DNA from: Gordonibacter pamelaeae
GTDB lineage: Bacteria; Actinomycetota; Coriobacteriia; Coriobacteriales; Eggerthellaceae
Length of the DNA: 64,000 bases
Reading direction: 5' to 3' (one strand)
NCBI RefSeq assembly: GCF_042665095.1
Contig: NZ_JBHTBV010000003.1
The number at the start of each line of letters is the position of its first letter. Position 1 is the stretch's first letter. Below are positions 1 to 7,520 of the stretch, piece by piece. A program made the position numbers and the translations under genes. A model generated the notes under the pieces. The model saw only the letters and a list, made by a program, of their open reading frames with translations. It was not told the origin of the DNA and did not search any database.

Positions 1-42
1 ACCCGTCGGCAAACCCACGCGCTGCCGTGCCTCCGTTGCCAT
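1..42 (-). CDS. 5' end of an unidentified gene, cut by the window edge
   Basis: On the minus strand an ATG at 42 is preceded by GGGAGAGGACGTA, a good ribosome-binding site about five bases from the start. It opens a frame reading MATEARQRVGLPTG before the window ends. Only 14 residues are visible, so no function can be given. Its interest is its position: it lies directly downstream, in the minus direction, of a 14-bp hairpin (80-120) and of the inverted-repeat-bounded promoter segment (123-241). It is therefore the likely target of a phase-variable promoter. The start codon and ribosome-binding site are seen; that this is a real gene is inferred from them and from the context. Confidence 0.5.
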   Translation of the reverse strand, partial: MATEARQRVGLPTG

Positions 43-79
43 TACGTCCTCTCCCATGCTCGCTCGCATGATCGGATGC

Positions 80-120
80 TGCGGCCGTCGGTGCACGTTG
101 CTGCCACACCGACGGCCGCA
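80..120. promoter_or_regulatory. Leader hairpin between the invertible segment and the left-edge gene
   Basis: Bases 80-93 and 107-120 are perfectly complementary, giving a 14-bp GC-rich stem with a 13-base loop. No run of U follows on either strand, so it is not a standard intrinsic terminator. If the flanking segment inverts and transcribes leftwards, this hairpin would lie in the roughly 160-base leader of the left-edge gene. There it could act as an attenuator, a protein-binding site or an mRNA stabiliser. The structure is seen; the role is inference. Confidence 0.5.
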
Positions 121-122
121 AG

Positions 123-137
123 AACGTAGACTTTTTG
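123..137 (+). repeat. Left inverted repeat of the candidate invertible segment
   Basis: AACGTAGACTTTTTG is the exact reverse complement of bases 227-241. With a serine recombinase 56 bases beyond the other arm, it is a plausible crossover site. It also supplies the -35 hexamer (TAGACT) of the promoter that lies inside the segment. Confidence 0.75.
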
Positions 138-155
138 GCGGAGATGCCCGATAAT
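127..155 (+). promoter_or_regulatory. Promoter inside the invertible segment
   Basis: The -35 TAGACT (127-132) matches TTGACA at four of six positions and the -10 GATAAT (150-155) matches TATAAT at five of six, with an ideal 17-base spacer. The -35 lies in the left inverted repeat and the -10 in the unique interior, so the promoter's direction would change with each inversion. Confidence 0.55.
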
Positions 156-226
156 CTCATTCGAAAGAGAAACAGCAGGTCGGATGGGTGCCCTTGTATG
201 TGAGGGCGAGCAAGTGTTACGTGAGA

Positions 227-241
227 CAAAAAGTCTACGTT
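227..241 (-). repeat. Right inverted repeat of the candidate invertible segment
   Basis: CAAAAAGTCTACGTT is the exact reverse complement of 123-137. Matching weakens beyond these 15 bases. On either strand the repeat reads through as the residues RQKVYVLA, which explains two short spurious reading frames here. Confidence 0.75.
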
Positions 242-296
242 TTGGCAACGAAAACCATGCCGAGCGGGTTATTCAACACCCCGGTTGCCATAAGCG

Positions 297-917
297 CTAA
301 GCGACTTCCCCCTCGGCGTCCCTTTTCAGCCACCGGTCGAACGTCCGGGGGCAAACGCCAAGGTGCTCTGCCGCTTCCTTGCGTGTGATCTGCCCCGATA
401 GGTATGCGGTCTTGATCGGCCGATAAGCGCTCGGCACCTCGATGGCCGGCCGGCCGAACCTCACGCCGCGCGCCCGAGCCGCCGCGATCCCCTCCGCCTG
501 GCGCTGCCGGATGTTCTCGCGCTCAAGTTGCGCAACATAGCTGAGCAGCTGCAGCACCACGTCGGCCAGGAACACGCCGGTAATGCCGTGCTGGTCGTTG
601 CGCGTGTCGAGAAGCGGCATGTCAAGCACCACGACGAACGCCCGCTTCACCTTCGTGAGAATGCGCCACTGCTCGAGGATCTCGTCGTAGTTCCGCCCCA
701 GCCGGTCGATGCTCTTCACCACCATCACGTCGCCAGGCCTAAGGCGCTTGACCAGCTTGCGGTACTCCGGCCGCTCGAAGTCCTTCCCGCTCGCCTTGTC
801 GGCGTAGATGCAGCCCTCGGCAACGGGGAAATCCGTCAAGGCGTCGATCTGCCGCCTGAGCTTCTGGTCCTTCGCCGACACGCGCGCATACCCGTACACG
901 ATTCCTTCTCGCTCCAT
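297..917 (-). CDS. Small serine recombinase (resolvase/invertase family)
   Basis: This 206-residue protein has the full layout of a small serine recombinase. The catalytic serine is Ser14 in YGYARVSAKDQ, the conserved VKSIDRLGRN arginine motif lies near residues 67-76, the long E helix reads YVAQLERENIRQRQAEGI, and a C-terminal helix-turn-helix (ITRKEAAEHLGV, about 177-188) binds DNA. Such enzymes cut both strands through a phosphoserine bond and either resolve or invert DNA. The start has GGGGTG five bases upstream. The gene is transcribed leftwards and ends 56 bases before a pair of perfect 15-bp inverted repeats holding a promoter, so a DNA invertase acting on that promoter is the best reading. 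No transposase or insertion-element ends are visible beside it. The family is certain; the substrate is inferred. Confidence 0.88.
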   Translation of the reverse strand: MEREGIVYGYARVSAKDQKLRRQIDALTDFPVAEGCIYADKASGKDFERPEYRKLVKRLRPGDVMVVKSIDRLGRNYDEILEQWRILTKVKRAFVVVLDMPLLDTRNDQHGITGVFLADVVLQLLSYVAQLERENIRQRQAEGIAAARARGVRFGRPAIEVPSAYRPIKTAYLSGQITRKEAAEHLGVCPRTFDRWLKRDAEGEVA

Positions 918-1141
918 CGTTCACCCCATCGTTCCCGTCAAAGCGAGCCCCCTCCGGGCCGCTTTGCCATCGGCCGCCAAAAGAGATGCCGGCGGGCGCA
1001 CGGCCGGTCGGCACGAGATTCATTATCGCGAAATTCGGCTTTACCCGAACTACCGAAGCTTTGCGCAGGGCGCCAAACTCCCCTTAGTGCAATCGAGCAG
1101 TATCCTCACGGCGTGCCTGCCGCTCCCGCCCGATCAGAGCC

Positions 1142-1170
1142 TTGCAATGATGACTAAGCGACCATACAAT
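1142..1170 (+). promoter_or_regulatory. Sigma70-type promoter of the effector/GT-B operon
   Basis: TTGCAA at 1142-1147, a 17-base spacer and TACAAT at 1165-1170 form a strong vegetative promoter. Transcription should start near 1177. This places the upstream ATG at 1169 inside the -10 box and supports translation from 1205. The rest of 918-1204, between the divergent recombinase and effector genes, shows no other supported feature. Confidence 0.65.
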
Positions 1171-1204
1171 GAAAGAACATCCACACACGGTGAAAGGGAG
1201 GGCC

Positions 1205-1561
1205 ATGGATTTGCCCAGCCTCATGCAAGCATGCCTCGACGGCCTCGCGAGCGGCAGCCTCTCTGCTTTCGGGTCCGCCTTGGGCGCGGCCACCATCGCC
1301 CTGTTCAAGAAACTCGCAGGGCGGAAGGAAGATATGGATGAAAACGAGTTGAAGGCGATGGGCTCTTGGGCCGATCCCGACAAGCTCGCCGCAAAAGCGG
1401 CCAAGTTGGCAAAGGGAGACCCCGACTTCAACCAGCTCCTCTCATCTTGGTGCGATCTCATGGAGAATCATCTCGGCAGCTCGCAGACGACGACCGCCTC
1501 GAACGCCGCCTCGGGTATTTTCATCAAAAGCCCCGTTGTCCAAACGAACATCGTAAGGTAG
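1205..1561 (+). CDS. Small effector-like protein with C-terminal amyloid (RHIM-like) motif
   Basis: The start at 1205 has AAAGGGAG just upstream and lies downstream of the promoter at 1142-1170, giving 118 residues. Residues about 14-37 form a small-residue-rich hydrophobic helix (SLSAFGSALGAATIALFKKL). Residues 38-95 are charged and helical. Residues 99-117 read SNAASGIFIKSPVVQTNIV. This tail matches residues 32-49 of the NLR protein at 3174-5384 (S, N, A, G, F, S, P, V, Q and N conserved in register), with the alternating polar/hydrophobic pattern and VxQxN core of RHIM-like bacterial amyloid signalling motifs. In known systems such a protein is a membrane-active (Bell-type) cell-death effector templated by its NLR partner. 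The motif pair is seen; pore formation is inference. It ends three bases before the next gene. Confidence 0.7.
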   Translation: MDLPSLMQACLDGLASGSLSAFGSALGAATIALFKKLAGRKEDMDENELKAMGSWADPDKLAAKAAKLAKGDPDFNQLLSSWCDLMENHLGSSQTTTASNAASGIFIKSPVVQTNIVR

Positions 1562-1564
1562 ACA

Positions 1565-3205
1565 ATGAAGCCCCCCCCCCCCGACGACTGTTCGAAGCCC
1601 CCCTCGCCGCTGCTGAAACCCGGAGGAGGACCGAGGACCGTAGCGTTCGAGAAAACCGTGCTCGTAATGGTCAGAAGTCCTACCACCCTTGTCAGATCGG
1701 CGGATTTGGCAAGGCACCTCTTCTCTGATCCGAGGATTCAGGTTCTTTTCACTGTATCCGAACCTCGGTCGGTTTTCTCGAACGAGCTCGAGCTTGCCAT
1801 AAACAAGAGGGGGCTTCCCTTCGTCCCCTGGAAGAACGCCGTGCTGGAAACGTACGACCTCGCTCTCATCGAAAGCGCTCTCGACCCGTTGCCCGAGATC
1901 AAAGCACCCATCATCATGCTTTCCCACGGTGTCGGGCACAATAGCGTCCGATCCGTTGCCGGGGCGAACACGGCGCACTCGAACTGGCTCGACGAAGGGC
2001 CCGGAACCATCCTCCCCCGCATAGTGGGATTGGTCTCGGAAGACGAGGCCCGCGTGTTCGGAGACCGCTGCCAGACGGAGGTGCTGGGAGACCCCGTATT
2101 CGACTCCATGCTCCAAGCGAGACACCGTCGGGACGAGTTCAGGGATGCGCTCGACATCGGAGACAGGAAATTGGTCGTGCTCTCCTCGACATGGGGTAGG
2201 CTTTCGGCTTTCTCGGCACGCCCGCAGATGTTCTCCGAGCTCCTTTCCCTGCTCCCTGCCGACGAATTCGCCATCGCGGCGATCCTCCATCCGAACATAT
2301 GGATGGGACACGGGCCCTGGCAAATAGAGACCTGGCTAAGAGACGCCCTTGCAGGCGGGCTGAAGCTCATCCCTTTCGAGAGCGGCTGGCAGGCGACCTT
2401 GGTCGCAGCCGACTGTCTGGCGGGGGACCACGGATCCGTATCAACCTATGCGAGCATGCTGGGAACCCCCACCTGCCTTTTGAGCTATCCCGAAGACGCG
2501 CTTAACGGCGACCTGGCAATCGTGCAGGCCATGGGCTCGAATAAGGCAGTTGAAACGGCTCGTGAGATCGCCGAATTCGCAGAAACAACCTGCAGGCAAG
2601 CGAGCCGCGGCGCGCAAAAGCGACCGAACGCCGCCTTCTCCTATGTCGGAAGCTCCATGGAAAGGCTTGCCGTGCTGGCTTACCGTCTGATCGGCCTGGA
2701 GCCGTCGAGCACCGCCGTGCTGCCCCTGGCCTTGGAGCCGCCGATTCCAAGAACTTGCAAGCCGCTTTCCTTCTGGGTCGGCTTCGCCCGCACCTCCGAT
2801 ACGGTCGTCGACATGAGAAGAACGCCCTCCTCCGTAGGCCCTTCGGGCATTCGGTCCGACTCGACCCTGCTCGTGGCGTCTTCCGCAGAGAGGAACTACC
2901 GACTGGTCCAATCGGCCTCTTGCCTAGTGCTCGAGAACCGCGACGCCGCCGGATGGTGGCAAGATGCCAGCCCCTTTGCCCGATGCGCCTATTTCCAACA
3001 AGGCTCATCGGGCCAGTTGTCAGACAGAAATGGAACGCAGGTTCCGTTCAAGGTACCAGCACATGCCGACCGGAACGTACTCGCAGCGATTCTCGCCTAC
3101 TGCCTCGTACAAGGCGACTTCCGCGGAACGTACCGCATGGGCAAGACCCTCTACACTGTCGGCGAATCGGTAATCAGGTGTGCAAGGATTCCAGAAAGCG
3201 GCTAA
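1565..3205 (+). CDS. GT-B-like protein (CDP-glycerol glycerophosphotransferase-like fold)
   Basis: This 546-residue protein has the sequence landmarks of GT-B enzymes of the CDP-glycerol/teichoic-acid type. LSHGVGHN is near residue 120, GDPVFDSML near 175, VVLSSTWG near 205, LHPNIWMGHGP near 242 and GDHGSVSTYASMLGTP near 290. I recall similar uncharacterised actinobacterial proteins, usually starting near residue 32 (VLVMVRSPTT). The first 30 residues here, rich in proline, look like an extension. The start codon follows the effector stop by three bases (AAGG six bases upstream), so the two are probably co-translated. Codons 3-6 are a run of 12 C (1571-1582), a possible slippage site. The 3' end overlaps the convergent NLR gene by 32 bases. 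Its substrate is unknown. It may be a second effector or accessory factor of the NLR system. Confidence 0.6.
   Translation: MKPPPPDDCSKPPSPLLKPGGGPRTVAFEKTVLVMVRSPTTLVRSADLARHLFSDPRIQVLFTVSEPRSVFSNELELAINKRGLPFVPWKNAVLETYDLALIESALDPLPEIKAPIIMLSHGVGHNSVRSVAGANTAHSNWLDEGPGTILPRIVGLVSEDEARVFGDRCQTEVLGDPVFDSMLQARHRRDEFRDALDIGDRKLVVLSSTWGRLSAFSARPQMFSELLSLLPADEFAIAAILHPNIWMGHGPWQIETWLRDALAGGLKLIPFESGWQATLVAADCLAGDHGSVSTYASMLGTPTCLLSYPEDALNGDLAIVQAMGSNKAVETAREIAEFAETTCRQASRGAQKRPNAAFSYVGSSMERLAVLAYRLIGLEPSSTAVLPLALEPPIPRTCKPLSFWVGFARTSDTVVDMRRTPSSVGPSGIRSDSTLLVASSAERNYRLVQSASCLVLENRDAAGWWQDASPFARCAYFQQGSSGQLSDRNGTQVPFKVPAHADRNVLAAILAYCLVQGDFRGTYRMGKTLYTVGESVIRCARIPESG
1571..1582 (+). repeat. 12-base poly-C tract just after a start codon
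   Basis: Twelve consecutive C follow ATGAAG of the GT-B-like gene. At this length the frame is open. Gain or loss of one or two bases would close it within the first codons. Homopolymers of this size in the 5' end of a gene are typical of slipped-strand phase variation, but long C runs are also prone to sequencing error. Confidence 0.8.
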
Positions 3206-5384
3206 CCTGCTCGTATTCCGCAGAAAGCCCGACGCGTTCGTAATAATCGCGGACCTCCCCGGCGAAGGCTTCTGCATCATCGTCATCCGCCAGGGCATGG
3301 AGTGACTCGGCTATCGCGAACAGCGTGTCGTGAGCCCGCCGATATTCACCCAGCTCCGCAAAGATCTCGGCAGCGTCTTTCCCATACGCAAGCGCTTCCC
3401 CGTGCTTCCCTGCCGAACGCAATGCGAAGCAGAGCTCCTGCGCACTTTTCGCATACGTGTGCCGATCGCGGTTCTTGTCGACCTCGTCCAATGAACGGCG
3501 CGCAGCCTTTTCAGCCTCTTCCGCTTTTCCGAACCTCCGATACGTTCGGGAGAGAAGAAGGTCTTGGATGGAGCATCCGCGCTTGTTGCCCAGCGACTCG
3601 TTGCCAGCGCGGGCATACGTGAACTCGGCTACCGCATCGCCTTCGCATCCCAGCTCAGCCAGGCAGATTCCGCGGAACTCGTGGAACATGCACATAACAT
3701 CGAGCCTGCCCAGCGGCGCGCATTCGACAATGGCGGCATCGATGGAACCGAGCGCCTCGGCGGCCTTGCCGAGCTTTGCCTCCATACCCGACGACATAAC
3801 CGTCAAGCGCGAGGCTGCAAGTATGTTTCCTGCCTGCCGAGCAGAACGCGAGCAAGCCGAGAACAGCTCGGATCCTGCTTGATAACGAAAGGTTCCGCTA
3901 TAGAAGAACCAGAGCGCATCGCCGATTGCCCAAGCATCCCCCACGACGCCTTGGTGCGCATTTATGATCTGGGGAACAGCGCCCAAGAGACCGGACTCGG
4001 ATTCGAACACCTCGAATTCCGTCCTCCCCTTGAGAATATCGCGCACCAGATCGTTCGAGGGAATCCGGTCGTACAGGCGAAGGCGCGCGGGCTTCAAAGA
4101 ATGATCCAACTCTTGGGACAACACCCGGAAATGGGAGAGCAGCAAGGCATGGACGCTTTCTTGAACCTCGCCAAGAGACCCATCCCCGAGCATCTGAGCC
4201 TGCAGGTATGCCCGGATAACGCGAAGAAGCGTCACCTCACTCGACAAGGAAGCATCTCCGACGCCATCCGCAGGAGAGTCGAGAGAGACGAACCCGAAGC
4301 AGTGAAGCTCCTCCACGATGGACCTCGCTCCGGAAGGGTCGGTACCCCATATGGCGGCAAGCGTTCCAAGGGAAGCCGTCGGAACCGGAAGCGCTGCGAA
4401 CCCGAGTGCGGCGTCCAGACAGCGCGGATCGAGGGCCTTGCAACACTCTCGCCATACCTCGTCCATCTCTCGGCAGCGGAAAACGTCTTGTTCGGAGCGC
4501 ATGAGCTTTCGGTGCAGCTCCTTCGCCGACGAGACGCGCTTCCGCCGTAAGATGCTTGCACAGGCCCGTATGGCCAAGGGAAGCCCGAGGCAATGCTCGA
4601 GCACCGAATGGATCTCCTCCACCTCGTCATGCGGAAGGACTTGCTGCACCTCCTCGCCCGACAAACCGTACGCAACTCGGACGAAAAGGTCGAGCGAATC
4701 GTCCACGTCCAGTTCGCCGAGAGAAACATGGGTGATCTCGGTTTCGAGCGAATCGATATCGGTTCTCGAGCTTGTGGCGAGTACGAGCGAGGACGGCGAA
4801 TTCGGAACGAAGGGCTCTATCTCCGCATAGCTGGACACGTTCTCCAAAACCACGAGGATGCTTTTGTCGCAGGTGAAGCTGCGGTATTGGGCGGGCAGAT
4901 CTGAAGGACGCGTACGGGACACGGCATCGGGGCCGATCATTTGGGAAAGCTTGGATCGGAGCATATCGGCCACCGGAGAGGCGCCTCCTTCTTCCGAGGC
5001 GGCGAAATCGAGGTAGATCTGCCCGTCGGAGAAATGATCGATCCGTTTCTCGTTTCCCCACTTTTTCACCAGGGCAGACTTGCCGACACCAGGGATCCCG
5101 TCAACGACAACCACCTTAGTCGAGGCAGAGTCCGCACACGCATCCTCCAGCAGACCGCGCTCCGCGCTTCTGTCCACGAAGTGCGCGCATGCTGGAGGCA
5201 GCTCCCTTGGAAGAGAAGCAACCGCCGCACCCTGGCCCACGTTAACCTGGAAAACAGGCGAGTTCACGAAAAGGCCGATTGCTTCGTTCGATGCCGAGAC
5301 GACCGCCACTGCCCCACCTCGCCTTACCCCGTCAGAAAAACCCTCTCGAACACCTTGCCCGCACCATACGGCGCAACGCAGCAT
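3174..5384 (-). CDS. NLR-like STAND protein: amyloid motif, NB-ARC ATPase, TPR repeats
   Basis: In this 736-residue frame, residues 32-49 (SNEAIGLFVNSPVFQVNV) repeat the amyloid motif at the C-terminus of the 1205-1561 protein. A signal-transducing NB-ARC ATPase follows: P-loop GIPGVGKS at 96-103, Walker B-like ILVVLEN at 176-182 (Glu in place of the usual Asp), an SSRT sensor near 205 and GLPLA at 267-271. The C-terminal half is helical with TPR-like repeats (for example AGKHGEALAYGKDAAEIFAELGE), the usual ligand-sensing part. On sensing a trigger, such proteins oligomerise and template amyloid folding of their effector. The longest frame starts at 5384 with a weak ribosome site. A GTG at 5309 has GAGGTG five bases upstream and would place the motif almost at the N-terminus, so it is a strong alternative start. 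Confidence 0.8.
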   Translation of the reverse strand: MLRCAVWCGQGVREGFSDGVRRGGAVAVVSASNEAIGLFVNSPVFQVNVGQGAAVASLPRELPPACAHFVDRSAERGLLEDACADSASTKVVVVDGIPGVGKSALVKKWGNEKRIDHFSDGQIYLDFAASEEGGASPVADMLRSKLSQMIGPDAVSRTRPSDLPAQYRSFTCDKSILVVLENVSSYAEIEPFVPNSPSSLVLATSSRTDIDSLETEITHVSLGELDVDDSLDLFVRVAYGLSGEEVQQVLPHDEVEEIHSVLEHCLGLPLAIRACASILRRKRVSSAKELHRKLMRSEQDVFRCREMDEVWRECCKALDPRCLDAALGFAALPVPTASLGTLAAIWGTDPSGARSIVEELHCFGFVSLDSPADGVGDASLSSEVTLLRVIRAYLQAQMLGDGSLGEVQESVHALLLSHFRVLSQELDHSLKPARLRLYDRIPSNDLVRDILKGRTEFEVFESESGLLGAVPQIINAHQGVVGDAWAIGDALWFFYSGTFRYQAGSELFSACSRSARQAGNILAASRLTVMSSGMEAKLGKAAEALGSIDAAIVECAPLGRLDVMCMFHEFRGICLAELGCEGDAVAEFTYARAGNESLGNKRGCSIQDLLLSRTYRRFGKAEEAEKAARRSLDEVDKNRDRHTYAKSAQELCFALRSAGKHGEALAYGKDAAEIFAELGEYRRAHDTLFAIAESLHALADDDDAEAFAGEVRDYYERVGLSAEYEQVSRFLESLHT

Positions 5385-5544
5385 TGCCGTCTCGTATAGT
5401 TTAGCGTCTAGCGTGCGCTATGGCGCAAATCCGTCCTGCGAATTTTTCCCCGCCCGGCTTCGCGCACCGCTCCTCCGCAAACGCCCAAGGCAGAACCATC
5501 CGTATAAGGAGGCTGCAGGCAACCGCCGGCCCCATCGGGTGAGC

Positions 5545-7392
5545 CTACGCGCAGTTCTTCGTGTGGTGGTAGGTGGGGACGGCGGACTCCAGGATGTGGA
5601 CGGCTTCCTCGTCCGACTTGCCGATGGCGGCTTCCAGCTCGCCGAGCTTGGCGGCCACCTCGTCGTAGCTGATCTCCTGGCCGGTGGATATCATGATGGA
5701 CTTGTTGTCGGTGGGAAGCGTGCTCTCCTCGTCCATGAGCAGCTCCTCGTACATCTTCTCGCCGTCGCGCAGGCCCGTGAACGTGATCTTCACGTCCACG
5801 TCGGGCACGAGGCCCTGCAGCTGGATGAGACCCTTCGCCAGCTCGACGATCTTCACGGGCTCGCCCATGTCGAGGATGAATATCTCGCCGCCATGCGCCA
5901 TGCCGCCCGCCTGGATGACCAGGCGCGACGCCTCGGGGATGGTCATGAAGAAGCGCTCGATTTCGGGGTGCGTGACCGTCACGGGGCCGCCGGCGGCTAT
6001 CTGGCGCTGGAACACGGGGATGACGCTGCCGTTCGAGCCCAGCACATTGCCGAAGCGCACGGCGGAGAACACGGTCTTGGACGTGCGCGCGTACAGCTGC
6101 ATCACCATCTCGCCCATGCGCTTCGTGGCGCCCATGACGCTCGTGGGGTTCACGGCCTTGTCGGTGGAGATGAAGATGAAGCGCGCGGCGCCGAACGCGT
6201 CGGCCGCCTTCACCACGTTCAAGGTGCCGAACACGTTATTGTGAAGCGCCTCGCGCGGGCACGCTTCCATGAGCGGCACGTGCTTGTGGGCCGCGGCATG
6301 GAACACGGCGCCAGGGCGGTACTTCGCGAACACCTCGGCCACGCGGGACTCGTCGCACACGCTGCCGATCTCGATGACTATCTCGATGTCGTCGTACTCG
6401 GACAGCAGCTCGTTGCGCAGCATGTAGGCGTCGTTCTCGTAGATATCGAAGATGACGATGCGCGCGGGCGCCACGCGGCACAGCTGCCGGCAGAGCTCGC
6501 TGCCGATGGAGCCGCCGCCGCCCGTGACCAGCACGCACTCGCCGGCGATGTAGCCGGACACGGCGCGGGTGTTCAGGATGATCTCCTCGCGGCCCAGGAG
6601 GTCGGCCACGTCCACGTCGCGCAGCCGCACGTCGCCTATCTCGTCGAGCGAGAGCTCGCGTATGTTGGGCAGCGTGCGCAGCTTGCACTCGGTCTTCGTG
6701 CACTCGCCGTAGATGCGCTTGCGCTCCTCGAGCGAGGCCGAGGGGATGGCCACGACGATCTGCTCGATGTCGTAGCGATCAACCAGCTCCACGATGTCGT
6801 CCGTGGTGCCGGCCACCTTCACGCCGTGGATACGGCTGCCGCGCTTCGAGGCGTCGTCGTCAGTGGCCACGATGGCCACGCCGGGCATGAGCGGGTCCTT
6901 CGAGGCCATGCGGCCGATGGCGAGCGAGCCCGTCTCCCCCGCGCCCACGATGAGCGTGCGCGGCCGGTCGCAGGCGCGCTGCGCCGACCCCAGAACGCGC
7001 TTCTTCTGGCGCATGACGCGGAATACCAGGCGTATGCCCCCCATGAAGAATATAAGCAGGAAGCACGAGACGAAGAACACGCGGATGGGCAGGCGCACGT
7101 CGATGATCCACAGGAACACGGCGCCGATGAGCGTGGAGAGCACCACCGCGAGCATGATCTGGATGGCCTCGTCGACGCTCGCGTACTCCCACAGGTTGTT
7201 GTAGAGGCGGAACAGGCCGAGCACCGCCACGTTGATAAGCGCCAGGATGCCCAGCATGAAGTAGATCTCGTTGTTGACGAAGACCTCGTCCTCGACGGCG
7301 GTGAGCAAGGATGCGAGCCAGTAGGCGGCGTATGTCGCAACGATGTCGAGCAGCAGCAGGACCGCTGTTCTTTTTGTGATATGAGCGTCCAA
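5545..7392 (-). CDS. CapD/WbpM-type nucleotide-sugar 4,6-dehydratase
   Basis: This 615-residue membrane enzyme belongs to the CapD/PglF/WbpM family, which turns UDP-HexNAc into 4-keto-6-deoxy sugars for capsule, glycan or glycoprotein synthesis. Four hydrophobic segments fill residues 8-130. A first Rossmann-like region begins TLIVGAGETGS near 145, and the catalytic SDR domain begins with TGGGGSIGSE near 288. The active-site stretch STDKAVNPTSVMGATKR near 407-423 has Met where classical SDRs have Tyr, as in other members of this family. The 160 bases between this gene and the NLR gene hold no gene. No other polysaccharide gene is adjacent, so the product glycan cannot be named. Confidence 0.9.
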   Translation of the reverse strand: MDAHITKRTAVLLLLDIVATYAAYWLASLLTAVEDEVFVNNEIYFMLGILALINVAVLGLFRLYNNLWEYASVDEAIQIMLAVVLSTLIGAVFLWIIDVRLPIRVFFVSCFLLIFFMGGIRLVFRVMRQKKRVLGSAQRACDRPRTLIVGAGETGSLAIGRMASKDPLMPGVAIVATDDDASKRGSRIHGVKVAGTTDDIVELVDRYDIEQIVVAIPSASLEERKRIYGECTKTECKLRTLPNIRELSLDEIGDVRLRDVDVADLLGREEIILNTRAVSGYIAGECVLVTGGGGSIGSELCRQLCRVAPARIVIFDIYENDAYMLRNELLSEYDDIEIVIEIGSVCDESRVAEVFAKYRPGAVFHAAAHKHVPLMEACPREALHNNVFGTLNVVKAADAFGAARFIFISTDKAVNPTSVMGATKRMGEMVMQLYARTSKTVFSAVRFGNVLGSNGSVIPVFQRQIAAGGPVTVTHPEIERFFMTIPEASRLVIQAGGMAHGGEIFILDMGEPVKIVELAKGLIQLQGLVPDVDVKITFTGLRDGEKMYEELLMDEESTLPTDNKSIMISTGQEISYDEVAAKLGELEAAIGKSDEEAVHILESAVPTYHHTKNCA

Positions 7393-7520
7393 GCGCAGCC
7401 TCGTCCCCGAGTGGAAAAGCGAATTGATGCCATTTTGCCGACAAGCGCGGCAACCAAAAGGGTATTGTATACAAAGTAACGTAACCTTGCACGGACCAAT
7501 GCTTTACAGGAGCCTGCTAC

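Larger units (their letters stand above)
123..241. promoter_or_regulatory. Candidate invertible promoter segment (phase switch)
   Basis: A 119-bp segment is bounded by perfect 15-bp inverted repeats (123-137 and 227-241). Inside it, on the plus strand, is a sigma70-like promoter: TAGACT at 127-132, a 17-base spacer and GATAAT at 150-155. In the orientation given here the promoter points right, towards the 3' end of the recombinase gene and away from the left-edge gene. Because the arms are identical, inversion would recreate the same promoter pointing left, with its -10 at about 214-209 and a leader of about 160 bases to the ATG at 42. This is the classic layout of recombinase-controlled phase variation. 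The repeats and promoter are seen; inversion itself is not shown. Confidence 0.65.

Noticed and set aside
42..388. Two short reading frames crossing the inverted repeats, both reading RQKVYVLA
   Set aside because: The shared peptide arises only because the two arms of the repeat are translated on opposite strands; neither frame has a convincing ribosome-binding site.
5080..7479. Plus-strand frame of 799 codons opposite capD
   Set aside because: Shadow of the CapD-type gene; the composition (His, Arg, Glu, Val) is typical of antisense of high-GC coding DNA.
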